Below, piece after piece: positions 1 to 6,548 of a DNA stretch of 6,833 nt. The notes below the pieces were generated by a model. That model was not told the DNA's origin. It made no database searches and was given only the letters and a program-made list of their open reading frames with translations. This DNA is from Planctomycetota bacterium (lineage in GTDB: Bacteria > Planctomycetota > B129-G9): NCBI GenBank assembly GCA_003644325.1, contig QNCA01000071.1, positions 1-6,833 of the forward strand. Reading direction: 5' to 3'. Position 1 is the stretch's first letter. The number at the start of each line of letters is the position of its first letter. A program made the translations under genes and the position numbers.

Positions 1-123
1 AATCAAGCACCTACCATCATCCAGAAAAAGTCAGTCAACTTGAGAAGATAGAACACCGCAATCGAAAGTGCATGGAACGCGCCTCGGACCGTTCCGGGAC
101 CTGAGTCTTCGGTTTGACCGAAC
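1..123 (+). other. flgK upstream/leader region with GGA-loop hairpin
   Basis: No gene is visible before flgK. Positions 74-79 (GGAACG) and 90-95 (CGTTCC) form a perfect 6-bp stem around a 10-nt loop that contains a GGA at 86-88. Two more GGA triplets lie at 74-76 (in the stem) and 97-99 (just after it). The 20 nt before the flgK ATG contain no recognisable Shine-Dalgarno. GGA in a hairpin loop is the known recognition pattern of CsrA, which is encoded downstream, so this could be a translational control site; that is inference. No convincing promoter was found, so transcription may start outside the window. Confidence 0.35.
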
Positions 124-1848
124 ATGGGCTTATTCTCATCATTCAACGTGGGCAGGCTGGCGCTCTCTGCGCATCAGACCGCGCTGCAGGTGACAGGCCA
201 GAACATCGCCAATGCCAATAACGAGGCATACACGCGGCAGCGCGTAATAATGCGGACGACGCCTCCGATGGACCTCGGCTATGCGCACATCGGCACCGGG
301 GTGCGTGTCGCCGAGATTCAGCGCGTCATCAACGAGGCGCTCGAAGGGCGCATTGACGCGGCAACCTCGTCGCTGGGCGGCCTCCAGGCGCAGCAGGAGA
401 TACTCGCCCGCATCGAGGCCGTGTTCAACGAACTCAGCGATACCGACCTCTCCAGCGCGCTCGGCGAATTCTTCGACGCCCTGGAAGCGCTAACAACCAA
501 TCCCGACGATGCATCCACGCGGCTGGAATTGCTCGCAAAGGGCGATTCCCTCAGCGAGTCGTTCCGCTACCTCGCCACGCAACTCAACGCTACGCGGCAG
601 AGCGCCAACGACTCCGTAAAACTCGCCGTCAACGACGTGAACCGCATCCTGGGCGAGATTGCCGACCTGAACGAGCAGATACTGGTGGCCGAGGGCGGCG
701 GCGTGGGCATCGGCAAGGCCAACGACCTGCGCGACCAGCGCGGCGCGCTGCTGCGGGATCTGTCCGCCTATATAGAGGTGAACGCCGTGGAGGCCTCCGA
801 CGGCACGCTGAACATTCTTGCCGGGGGAGAGTTCCTGGTCTTCGGAGATAACGCATTTACCCTGACGACGACCGACAGGGCGGACAGGGGCGCTCTGATA
901 TCGACCGTCGAGTTTGAATTCAACGGCGCAGACCTGAAGATAAAGGGCGGAAAACTCGACGGGTTAATCACCGCGCGGGACGAGATACTCACGGAGTTCA
1001 TCGACGACGTTGCGGCGCTCGCCGGCGCCGTGGTGAACGAGATCAACAAGTTGCACAGCGAGGGCCAGGGCCTGGACAGGTTTTCCAGCCTGACCAGCGC
1101 CGAGGAGGTCAGCGGGCCGCTGGACGTGCTCAACGCCGCGGGCCTTCCGTTCACGCCGGTCAACGGCAGTTTCAACATCGACGTTTATAACGAAAACACC
1201 GGCGAGAAGACGACCGTGAACATCGCCGTAGACCTGGACGGCATCGGGGCCGACAGCACGCTGCAAAGCCTGGTTGACGAAATAAACGCGGAATTGAATG
1301 CGGCCTTCGGCGGGTCTTCGCCGGTCAGCGCCGAGGCGACCATTACCAACAGGCTGGTCATCGGCAGTGACGGCGATAACTATACTTTCGCCTTCTCGGA
1401 AGACACCAGCGGGCTGCTGGCGGCGATGGGCATAAACACCTTCTTTACCGGGCACGACGCGCTGACTATCCAGGTGAACCAGGCGCTGCACGACAACCCG
1501 GACCTGATAGCGGCATCGCTCACCGGCGCGCCGGGCGACAACGCAAACGTTCTGAGAATGGCAAACCTGCGGAATGAGAGGGTGTTTGACAACGGCGGCG
1601 CGACGTTCTCGGATTTCTACCAGGGCGTCGTCGGCTCCATGGCGGTGCAGTCGGCCAGCGCCCGGGACCGCGCGGAGAACCAGGAGTTGCTCGTGACCTC
1701 GCTGCTGAATGAGCGTGAGAGGATATCGGGCGTGAACATCGACGAGGAGACGATAAACCTCATCTCGCATCAGCGCGCCTACCAGGCGGCGGCGAGGTTC
1801 ATATCGATTATAGACGGTTTGCTTGAAACATTGATTAACGCCACGTAA
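124..1848 (+). CDS. flgK: Flagellar hook-associated protein 1 (FlgK, HAP1)
   Basis: FlgK is the first hook-filament junction protein. It is exported through the flagellar type III apparatus and assembles on the hook before FlgL. The 574-aa product is slightly longer than the roughly 550 residues of enterobacterial FlgK. The N-terminus (about residues 4-40) has the rod/hook-type helix with ALSAHQTAL and GQNIANANNEAYTRQRV. The C-terminus (about 535-574) has the diagnostic SGVNIDEE, INLISHQRAYQAAARFI and final LLETLINAT. These ends form the coiled-coil core. The central region is surface-exposed, and residues about 347-441 look like a flagellin IN-like beta module. There is no cysteine. The ATG start fits the family (MGLFSS...), although no good ribosome-binding site precedes it. 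flgL follows after 26 nt, which implies co-transcription. Identity is secure; the middle-domain call is inferred from pattern. Confidence 0.96.
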   Translation: MGLFSSFNVGRLALSAHQTALQVTGQNIANANNEAYTRQRVIMRTTPPMDLGYAHIGTGVRVAEIQRVINEALEGRIDAATSSLGGLQAQQEILARIEAVFNELSDTDLSSALGEFFDALEALTTNPDDASTRLELLAKGDSLSESFRYLATQLNATRQSANDSVKLAVNDVNRILGEIADLNEQILVAEGGGVGIGKANDLRDQRGALLRDLSAYIEVNAVEASDGTLNILAGGEFLVFGDNAFTLTTTDRADRGALISTVEFEFNGADLKIKGGKLDGLITARDEILTEFIDDVAALAGAVVNEINKLHSEGQGLDRFSSLTSAEEVSGPLDVLNAAGLPFTPVNGSFNIDVYNENTGEKTTVNIAVDLDGIGADSTLQSLVDEINAELNAAFGGSSPVSAEATITNRLVIGSDGDNYTFAFSEDTSGLLAAMGINTFFTGHDALTIQVNQALHDNPDLIAASLTGAPGDNANVLRMANLRNERVFDNGGATFSDFYQGVVGSMAVQSASARDRAENQELLVTSLLNERERISGVNIDEETINLISHQRAYQAAARFISIIDGLLETLINAT

Positions 1849-1874
1849 GCGATTTCAACGCTCGGGGTCGGAAT

Positions 1875-3821
1875 ATGGGCATCGTAGGATCATCAAGCAG
1901 TTTCACGTTGACGCGCATAACAAACACGCTGCAGCGCAACATGCTGCTCGGCAGCATGAACCAGAGCCTGCGGCGGATACTGGAACTGCAAGACCAGATA
2001 GCGACCGGACGGCGCATCAACGCGCCGAGCGACGATCCCATCGGCGCCAACGCAACGATGGAACTGCAGGACGCGATGGAGAAGGCCGCGCGATACGGCG
2101 CAAACGTGGAAACCGGCCTGCAGAGACTGGGGCGGTCAGAGGTCGCGCTCAGGGACCTGAACGACATCCTGACGGACGCGAAGACGCTGATGCTGCAGGA
2201 GACGAACGCAAGCGCGACCCCGGAGACGCGCCGCAATGCCGCCATAGCCGTTGACGGCATGCTGAAGGAGGCCATAAGCATTGCAAACCGCAAGTACGGC
2301 AATACCTACCTCTTCGGCGGCGCGGAGACGCGGAGCGCGCCGTTTGAACTGTTGAGCGGCGCGGTGGCCTACACGGGCGATGACGCCGAAATGTTCGCGA
2401 ACGTCTCCGACGGCATCTCGATCGCGGTGAGCATATCCGGCGCGGCCGCCCTCGGGGCGCTCTCGACCGAGATACGCGGCGGCGCGGACCTGGCCCCCGT
2501 CGTAACGACGGAAACGAAACTGAGAGACCTGAACGGTGGCGAGGGAATCTCGTCGGGAAGCATCATGGTGACGGACGGGGCGGACACGACCTACATCGAC
2601 CTTTCCGCAGCCGAAAGCATCGGCGACGTCATAGATATTATCAACAACGACGCGGCGGGTATTGTGACCGCGGCGATAAACGCCGCCCGGGACGGACTGG
2701 AACTGACGACCGGCCTGGGGCCGATAGGCGTGTACGAAGTTGACGGCGGAACCACGGCGGGGGACCTGGGGATACGGCGGGAGACGGTAGCGCCCGGCCC
2801 GCTGGTCGGGGCGGACGTGAACCCGCGGCTGAAGGAGGCGACGCTCATGGCGGACCTCTTCGACGGCGCGGGTCTTACAAATCCCGCGGCGAGCGTTACG
2901 ATAACGAACGGCGCAAAGACGGCGACAATAGACTTCTCCGGGGCCGTGACCGTACAGGATATGCTGAACATCATCAACACGTGCGGCGCGGGAGTGACGG
3001 CGCGCATAAACGAGGCCGGAACGGGAATGGACATTGTATCGAACCTGAACGGCGCGCGCCTGTCCATAGAAGACGCCGGGGGCACGACGGCCGAAGAACT
3101 GGGCCTGCTGATGGGCCTGGATAGGACGAAACTGGCGGACCTGAACGACGGCGTGGGAGTCGCGACGGTTTATGGGGATGACCTGCGGATAACGCGCAGC
3201 GACGGCGCGGTCATCGAGGTTGACATCTCCGAAGCGACGACTGTGCAGGACGTAATAGACCTGATTAACAACGACCCCGAGAACACGGGCGGTCTGTTGA
3301 CGGCGAGCGTCGCCGGCGCAGGCGACAGGCTGGTGCTCACGGACGCGAGCGGCGGCCCGGGCGACATGACGGTGGAGGACATCAACGGGAGTTTCGCCGC
3401 GTCCAACCTGGGCATAGAGGGGACCGTGGCGAACGGGGCGCCGCCGATGGTGTTGACGGGCGGGGACCTGTCACCGGCGGGGATACAAACGGAGAACATA
3501 TTCACCGCGCTGGTCAGACTGCGCGACGCGCTGCTGGACGACGACACGGGTGCGATCTCGCGCAGCGGCGCGCTGCTGGATGCGGCGCAGGGGCGCGTGC
3601 TGAATTCGATAGCGGAAGTCGGCGTGCGCGAGCAGAGGCTGGAGTTGACGAAAAACCGGCTGGAAGACGAGAACATGCACCTGGAGAGGCTGCTCTCCAA
3701 CACGCTGGACGTGAACCTGGCCGAGACGATAACGAAGTTTCAGAACGAGCAGGTGGTGTACCAGGCCGGTCTGGCGACGGCCGCGGCGCTGCTTCAGAAC
3801 TCTCTTCTGAATTACCTTTAG
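1875..3821 (+). CDS. flgL: Flagellar hook-associated protein 3 (FlgL, HAP3), enlarged
   Basis: FlgL is the second junction protein, linking FlgK to the flagellin filament. The N-terminal flagellin-like helix (about residues 12-150) includes LQDQIATGRRINAPSDDP and YLFGG. The C-terminus (about 585-648) has NRLEDEN, LAETITKFQNEQVVYQAGLA and SLLNYL. At 648 aa it is about twice the size of enterobacterial FlgL (about 317 aa). The excess is three consecutive IN-like modules at about 216-303, 323-414 and 419-516, each with a LADL/LRDLN-type opening, a beta pair, a (T)VQDxxxxIN helix and a closing LGI/LGL. Residue 370 is the only cysteine. The ATG is preceded only by a weak GGGG. A TTG at 1908 (residue 12) would give MTRITNTLQ, closer to typical FlgL N-termini, so the true start could be there. 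It lies 26 nt after flgK. Confidence 0.93.
   Translation: MGIVGSSSSFTLTRITNTLQRNMLLGSMNQSLRRILELQDQIATGRRINAPSDDPIGANATMELQDAMEKAARYGANVETGLQRLGRSEVALRDLNDILTDAKTLMLQETNASATPETRRNAAIAVDGMLKEAISIANRKYGNTYLFGGAETRSAPFELLSGAVAYTGDDAEMFANVSDGISIAVSISGAAALGALSTEIRGGADLAPVVTTETKLRDLNGGEGISSGSIMVTDGADTTYIDLSAAESIGDVIDIINNDAAGIVTAAINAARDGLELTTGLGPIGVYEVDGGTTAGDLGIRRETVAPGPLVGADVNPRLKEATLMADLFDGAGLTNPAASVTITNGAKTATIDFSGAVTVQDMLNIINTCGAGVTARINEAGTGMDIVSNLNGARLSIEDAGGTTAEELGLLMGLDRTKLADLNDGVGVATVYGDDLRITRSDGAVIEVDISEATTVQDVIDLINNDPENTGGLLTASVAGAGDRLVLTDASGGPGDMTVEDINGSFAASNLGIEGTVANGAPPMVLTGGDLSPAGIQTENIFTALVRLRDALLDDDTGAISRSGALLDAAQGRVLNSIAEVGVREQRLELTKNRLEDENMHLERLLSNTLDVNLAETITKFQNEQVVYQAGLATAAALLQNSLLNYL
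2520..2783 (+). repeat. FlgL IN-like module 1 (residues ~216-303)
   Basis: First of three tandem modules in FlgL at the protein level. It opens with LRDLNGGEGI, continues with a beta pair (SGSIMVTDG, TTYIDLS), then the helix IGDVIDIINND, then GLELTTG, and closes with AGDLGIRRE. The pattern matches what I know as the flagellin hook IN motif; the domain name is from recall, not a search. Confidence 0.6.
2841..3116 (+). repeat. FlgL IN-like module 2 (residues ~323-414)
   Basis: Second tandem module: LMADLFDGAGL opening, SVTITNG and ATIDFSG strands, TVQDMLNIIN helix, GMDIVSN strand, and closing TTAEELGLLMG. It shares the TVQD...IN signature with module 3 and the TTAxxLG ending with module 1. It contains the only cysteine of the protein (TGC at 2982-2984), at a site where module 1 has aspartate. 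Confidence 0.6.
3129..3422 (+). repeat. FlgL IN-like module 3 (residues ~419-516)
   Basis: Third tandem module: LADLNDGVGV opening, LRITRSDG and IEVDISE strands, TVQDVIDLINND helix, RLVLTD strand, and closing SNLGIEG. It is close in pattern to modules 1 and 2 but diverged enough that the repeat is clear only in protein, suggesting old duplications. Confidence 0.6.
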
Positions 3822-3981
3822 TGAACAGTGTTTGTAGCGAAAGGCCGACTTCATCCCGGGCGTACGGGAGGAAGCCTTCCAGAGAAAGCCCGTGGAAGTC
3901 TCCCTCCGTTGTCGGGACAAGTTCGGACCTCCGCTATAGAGATTCGTTGTGACCCAAACGAGGCGCTTCAAGGAAGGCAAT
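3822..3981 (+). other. Structured flgL-fliW intergenic region
   Basis: This 160-nt gap has no gene of its own. A nested hairpin can form: AAGGC 3841-3845 with GCCTT 3874-3878, TTC 3850-3852 with GAA 3871-3873, and CCCG 3855-3858 with CGGG 3865-3868 around loop GGCGTA. No T-tract follows, so it is not a standard terminator. Further on, TTGTC 3909-3913 and GACAA 3916-3920 form a short dyad. Several GGA triplets occur (for example 3894-3896 and 3925-3927). This may be a processing or regulatory leader for fliW-csrA; function is unproven. Confidence 0.35.
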
Positions 3982-4434
3982 ATGAAGATTCATACGACAC
4001 GTTTCGGGGAATTAGAGGTCGGCGGCGACGAGATCTATTACTTCCCGGAAGGACTGCTCGGGTTCGGTTCGGTGAAGCGATACTTCACGCTGGCCAATCC
4101 CACAGGCGGGCCGTTCGAGTGGCTCCAGGCGGTGGAGCCGCCGAACCTGGCATTCGTGGTGTGCGATCCCCATACGTTCAAACCCGACTACCAGATAAAG
4201 GCCAAGAAGGAAGATATGGAGTCTATAAAGATTGAACGGGTGGAGGACGCCGTAGTGCGGGTAATCCTGGTGATACCGAAGGGTCATCCCGAGCGCATGA
4301 CGGCCAACCTGCAGGGGCCGATAGTGTTCAACGTTCATGCGAAACTGGCCAAGCAACTGGTGTTGCCGGGGGATGATTACGGCACGCGATACCGCGTTTT
4401 CCCGGAAGAAGCGCTTGCGGGCGAGAAGGCCTGA
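3982..4434 (+). CDS. fliW: Flagellar assembly factor FliW
   Basis: FliW is a cytoplasmic beta-barrel protein that binds flagellin near its C-terminus and allosterically inhibits CsrA, so it couples flagellin translation to export. The 150-aa product matches the family length (about 130-150). Family features are visible in order: the opening TTRFGELEV, FPEGLLGF (about residues 21-28), WLQAVEPPNLAFVVCDP (about 47-63), PDY, the central VVRVILVIP strand, MTANLQGPIVFN (about 106-117), KQLVL and a closing YGTRYRVF. I chose the ATG at 3982 because AAGGA at 3970-3974 lies 7 nt upstream and the protein then begins as FliW does. An upstream in-frame GTG at 3949 would add 11 uncharacteristic residues. 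csrA follows after 14 nt, so the antagonist pair is co-expressed. Confidence 0.95.
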   Translation: MKIHTTRFGELEVGGDEIYYFPEGLLGFGSVKRYFTLANPTGGPFEWLQAVEPPNLAFVVCDPHTFKPDYQIKAKKEDMESIKIERVEDAVVRVILVIPKGHPERMTANLQGPIVFNVHAKLAKQLVLPGDDYGTRYRVFPEEALAGEKA

Positions 4435-4448
4435 GGGAGGAACCCGTC

Positions 4449-4694
4449 ATGTTAGTGCTGTCACGACAGAAGAACGAAACGATAATGATAGGCGACACGA
4501 TAGAGATAACCATCGTTGACGTCAAGGGAGACAAGGTGCGCGTGGGAATAAATGCGCCGCTTGAGATACCGGTGCACCGGAAGGAGATATACGATGCGAT
4601 TAAACGTGAAAATATAGAGGCTAGTACGGTCGAGACCGAGCCGCTGGCCGCCGCGGCCGGACTATTCAAGAAAGCAAAAGCCGATAAAAAGTGA
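4449..4694 (+). CDS. csrA: Carbon storage regulator / translational repressor CsrA
   Basis: CsrA is a small dimeric RNA-binding protein that binds GGA motifs in mRNA leaders, often over the Shine-Dalgarno, and blocks translation. The 81-aa sequence begins MLVLSRQKNE, then IMIGD, DKVRVGINAPLEIPVHRKEIY. The RNA-contact residues L4 and R44 (in PVHRKE) are present. Asparagine 55, which from recall corresponds to the residue important for FliW response in B. subtilis CsrA, is retained. A tail of about 25 residues (56-81) rich in Ala and Lys extends past the core; in FliW-containing bacteria this extension contributes to FliW binding. The start has a strong GGAGG at 4436-4440, 8 nt before the ATG, which itself contains GGA and so might allow self-regulation. 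Co-operonic with fliW. Confidence 0.97.
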   Translation: MLVLSRQKNETIMIGDTIEITIVDVKGDKVRVGINAPLEIPVHRKEIYDAIKRENIEASTVETEPLAAAAGLFKKAKADKK

Positions 4695-4779
4695 AAAGCC
4701 GGAGAGAGGCGGTTTTAACATAGATAGTTCTTTTCCCGTTTCCGTTTCCCCACGAATGGAAGAGTGTTCCGCCGCTGAA

Positions 4780-4806
4780 TAAAAGCGAAGGCGGCAAAGC
4801 CGAGAC
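4780..4806 (+). promoter_or_regulatory. Candidate sigma-28 (FliA/SigD-type) promoter of flagellin
   Basis: TAAAAGCG at 4780-4787 and GCCGAGAC at 4799-4806 are separated by exactly 11 nt, the spacing of the flagellar sigma-28 consensus TAAAGTTT-N11-GCCGATAA. The -35 matches 4 of 8, including the whole TAAA core; the -10 matches 6 of 8, including GCCGA. A start near 4812-4813 would give a leader of about 35 nt. Placement before flagellin fits a late class promoter. Confidence 0.5.
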
Positions 4807-4832
4807 GGCGGACAACCCAAATCGTGCATTCT

Positions 4833-4841
4833 AAGGAGGGA
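4833..4841 (+). promoter_or_regulatory. Flagellin Shine-Dalgarno with overlapping CsrA-type GGA site
   Basis: AAGGAGG at 4833-4839 is a near-perfect ribosome-binding site, 7 nt before the flagellin ATG. It contains a GGA at 4835-4837 in an A-A-GGA context and a second GGA at 4839-4841. In B. subtilis, CsrA represses flagellin by binding GGA over the same element. CsrA binding here is inferred from that precedent and the adjacent csrA/fliW genes. Confidence 0.55.
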
Positions 4842-4846
4842 AGGCC

Positions 4847-6313
4847 ATGGGTTTGCGCATCAATACCAACGTAGCAAGCGTTACCGCGCTCCGTAACCTT
4901 TCGAAAACCGACAAGCAACAGTTAAGATCGCTGGAGAGGCTCTCGACCGGCTTCCGGATTAACCGGGCGAGCGATGACCCATCCGGACTCGTTATTTCGG
5001 AGCAGTTGCGTGCCCAGATAGGCGGTCTGCGCCAGGCGGTCGAAAACAGCGAGTTCGCCTCGAACCTCATTAGCACAACCGAGGCCGCGCTGAGTGAGAT
5101 GAGCGGGCTGCTCACACGCATACGGCAGTCGGCCCTTTTCGCGCTCAATACCGGCGGCACCTCGCGCGAGCAAGTCGCTGCGGAGCAGGACTCGGTTGAC
5201 AGCGCGATAGCGGCCATAGAACGCATTGCCGACACGACGCGCTTCGCCAGCACCCAACTGCTCAACGGCGCCAGCGGCTTCCAGGTCCTTTCACAGGACG
5301 CCGGATTGCTGGAGGTCAATCCGATAAGCCTGGTGTTTGACCCGACCTCCGGCAGCACCACCTACAACGTCAACGTGACAAGCCCGGGCACGCAGGCCAG
5401 CATATTGGCCAGCGGCGGCACGGGCACCGTGGCTTCAGGCGGATCGGTGACACTGCGCCTGACGGGACCCCTGGGGACCGAAGACATCATGCTGGCTTCC
5501 GGGGCGGATGTCGGCGATCTCGCCAGTTCCGTCAACCTGCTGCGCGGCAGCACCGGCATATATGCCAGCGGGTCGTATATCTACAGCGAGGGCTTCGGCT
5601 CGGCTGTCAGAATAAGCCTTGAGCAGGTCGGCGGCACCGGTACGTTCACAGGGGCGGGCGGCGCGATCGGCGGCGTCGGCGACAAAGTTACGGCGTCCGG
5701 CTCGGACGCGGTGGCCAACATCGACGGCGCGGATTTCTCCGCCGACGGCAATACTCTTGCCGTCACCTCGCCGATGTTTGTCGGCAGTATTGAGTTGGAG
5801 CCCAACTTCGGTGTCCCGGGCGACTATCCGCAGACGTTCCAGTTCACGGTGGAGAACTCCGGACTGCTGTTCCAGTTGAACACCGAGGAGACCGTGGGCG
5901 ACCAGCATATAATCGGCCTGCCGAATGTGACGACCGCTTTTCTCGGCACCGAGGAGCGCACCATCGGCGGCAAGACAGTCGGAGGATTCCTGGATTCCAT
6001 ACGCGCCGGCGGTGACAACGATCTGTTCAACGATCCCGGCAACGCGCTGCGCATCATCGATGCGGCAATCAGCGATATCTCGAACGTGCGGGCATATCTC
6101 GGGGCGTTTGTGAACGACACGATAGATCCCAACATCGCGTCCTTGAATATAGCCATCGAGAATCTCGTGGCGTCCGAATCCGAGATACGCGATCTCGACT
6201 TCGCCAGCGAAACGGCCGAGTACACGCGCGCGCAGATCCTCTTCCAGGCCGGCACCAGCGTGCTCGCGCAGGCCAACCTGATACCGCAGGCCGTGCTGAG
6301 GTTGCTGCAATAA
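4847..6313 (+). CDS. fliC: Flagellin (filament subunit)
   Basis: This is the structural subunit of the flagellar filament, exported and polymerised onto FlgK-FlgL. The 488-aa product has the conserved N-terminal D0/D1 half (about residues 1-150): MGLRINTNVAS, LERLSTGFRINRASDDPSGL and RFASTQLLNGA. The C-terminal D1/D0 half (about 400-488) has LGAFVND, NLVASESEIRDLDFASE, QILFQAGTSVLAQAN and the end PQAVLRLLQ. The variable middle (about 155-390) is Gly, Ser and Thr rich with no cysteine; residues about 183-263 resemble the IN-like module seen in FlgL. FliW binding in homologues maps to the conserved C-terminal part. It follows csrA by 152 nt, has its own candidate sigma-28 promoter and a strong ribosome-binding site. 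The symbol varies by lineage (fliC, hag or flaA). Only one flagellin gene is seen in the window. Confidence 0.96.
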   Translation: MGLRINTNVASVTALRNLSKTDKQQLRSLERLSTGFRINRASDDPSGLVISEQLRAQIGGLRQAVENSEFASNLISTTEAALSEMSGLLTRIRQSALFALNTGGTSREQVAAEQDSVDSAIAAIERIADTTRFASTQLLNGASGFQVLSQDAGLLEVNPISLVFDPTSGSTTYNVNVTSPGTQASILASGGTGTVASGGSVTLRLTGPLGTEDIMLASGADVGDLASSVNLLRGSTGIYASGSYIYSEGFGSAVRISLEQVGGTGTFTGAGGAIGGVGDKVTASGSDAVANIDGADFSADGNTLAVTSPMFVGSIELEPNFGVPGDYPQTFQFTVENSGLLFQLNTEETVGDQHIIGLPNVTTAFLGTEERTIGGKTVGGFLDSIRAGGDNDLFNDPGNALRIIDAAISDISNVRAYLGAFVNDTIDPNIASLNIAIENLVASESEIRDLDFASETAEYTRAQILFQAGTSVLAQANLIPQAVLRLLQ

Positions 6314-6320
6314 TGCCGCG

Positions 6321-6353
6321 TCCGATGCGCAAAAAAAGCGCGGGAGGATTTTT
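6321..6353 (+). terminator. Weak possible terminator after flagellin
   Basis: GCGC at 6327-6330 and GCGC at 6338-6341 flank an A7 loop. An outer TCC 6321-6323 can pair with GGA 6346-6348, and five T residues follow at 6349-6353. An alternative pairing is CCGCG 6316-6320 with CGCGG 6339-6343. Position 8 nt after the flagellin stop suits a terminator, but the stem is short and interrupted. Confidence 0.35.
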
Positions 6354-6496
6354 GGTATGCGGACGGGGTGCAGGGCGCTTATGCTGTAATTGCCGGCAAG
6401 TGTTGTCCGCGTATCGGCACTGAATGCCATTTTTGGCAATGGTCGGAAGGCCCGTGTCCTTGTGCATGTTCGGCATGCGCTTTCGGGCCGATGTCA

Positions 6497-6524
6497 TTGT
6501 AAATAGAACTGCTTCGAGTATAAT
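6497..6524 (+). promoter_or_regulatory. Sigma-70-type promoter for the tRNA-Pro locus
   Basis: TTGTAA at 6497-6502 (4 of 6 to TTGACA) is followed after 16 nt by a perfect TATAAT at 6519-6524. A start near 6531 would transcribe through the truncated tRNA copy and the intact tRNA-Pro. It is the best housekeeping-type promoter in the window. Confidence 0.6.
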
Positions 6525-6525
6525 G

Positions 6526-6548
6526 TGTGCCCGCTGTAAGTGGGCACA
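6526..6548 (+). promoter_or_regulatory. Palindrome abutting the -10 box (operator or hairpin)
   Basis: TGTGCCC 6526-6532 and GGGCACA 6542-6548 are perfect inverted repeats. Two more pairs (G-T and C-G) extend the stem inwards to loop TGTAA at 6535-6539. It begins 2 nt after TATAAT, so it overlaps the expected transcription start. A T-rich TTCTTTT at 6551-6557 follows, so a terminator for upstream transcription is an alternative reading. Confidence 0.4.

Noticed and set aside
25..51. Weak sigma-28-like pair before flgK (AAAAGTCA and GAAGATAG)
   Set aside because: Only about 5 of 8 matches in each box and a spacer of 10; too weak to call.
964..1770. 268-aa minus-strand open frame inside flgK
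   Set aside because: Antisense shadow of a GC-rich gene; no recognisable motif or ribosome-binding site.
3909..3940. Possible sigma-70 promoter for fliW (TTGTCG ... TATAGA)
   Set aside because: The spacer is 20 nt and both boxes are imperfect.
3828..4235. 135-aa + strand frame starting just after flgL
   Set aside because: It runs out of frame through most of fliW, has no family resemblance, and fliW is unmistakable in the other frame.
4680..4687. Perfect sigma-28 -10 octamer GCCGATAA at the end of csrA
   Set aside because: The bases 11-19 nt upstream do not match the TAAA -35 core at any sensible spacing, and the octamer encodes the Ala-Asp-Lys tail of CsrA. The site at 4780-4806 has the correct spacing and is preferred.
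4694..4716. Possible terminator after csrA (AAAAGCCG ... CGGTTTT)
   Set aside because: The GC part of the stem is only 3 bp with a bulge, and the following T-run is part of the stem itself.
5435..6439. 334-aa minus-strand open frame opposite flagellin
   Set aside because: Long antisense frame caused by high GC and the codon pattern of flagellin; composition (Arg, His, Gly rich) and lack of motifs argue against a real gene.
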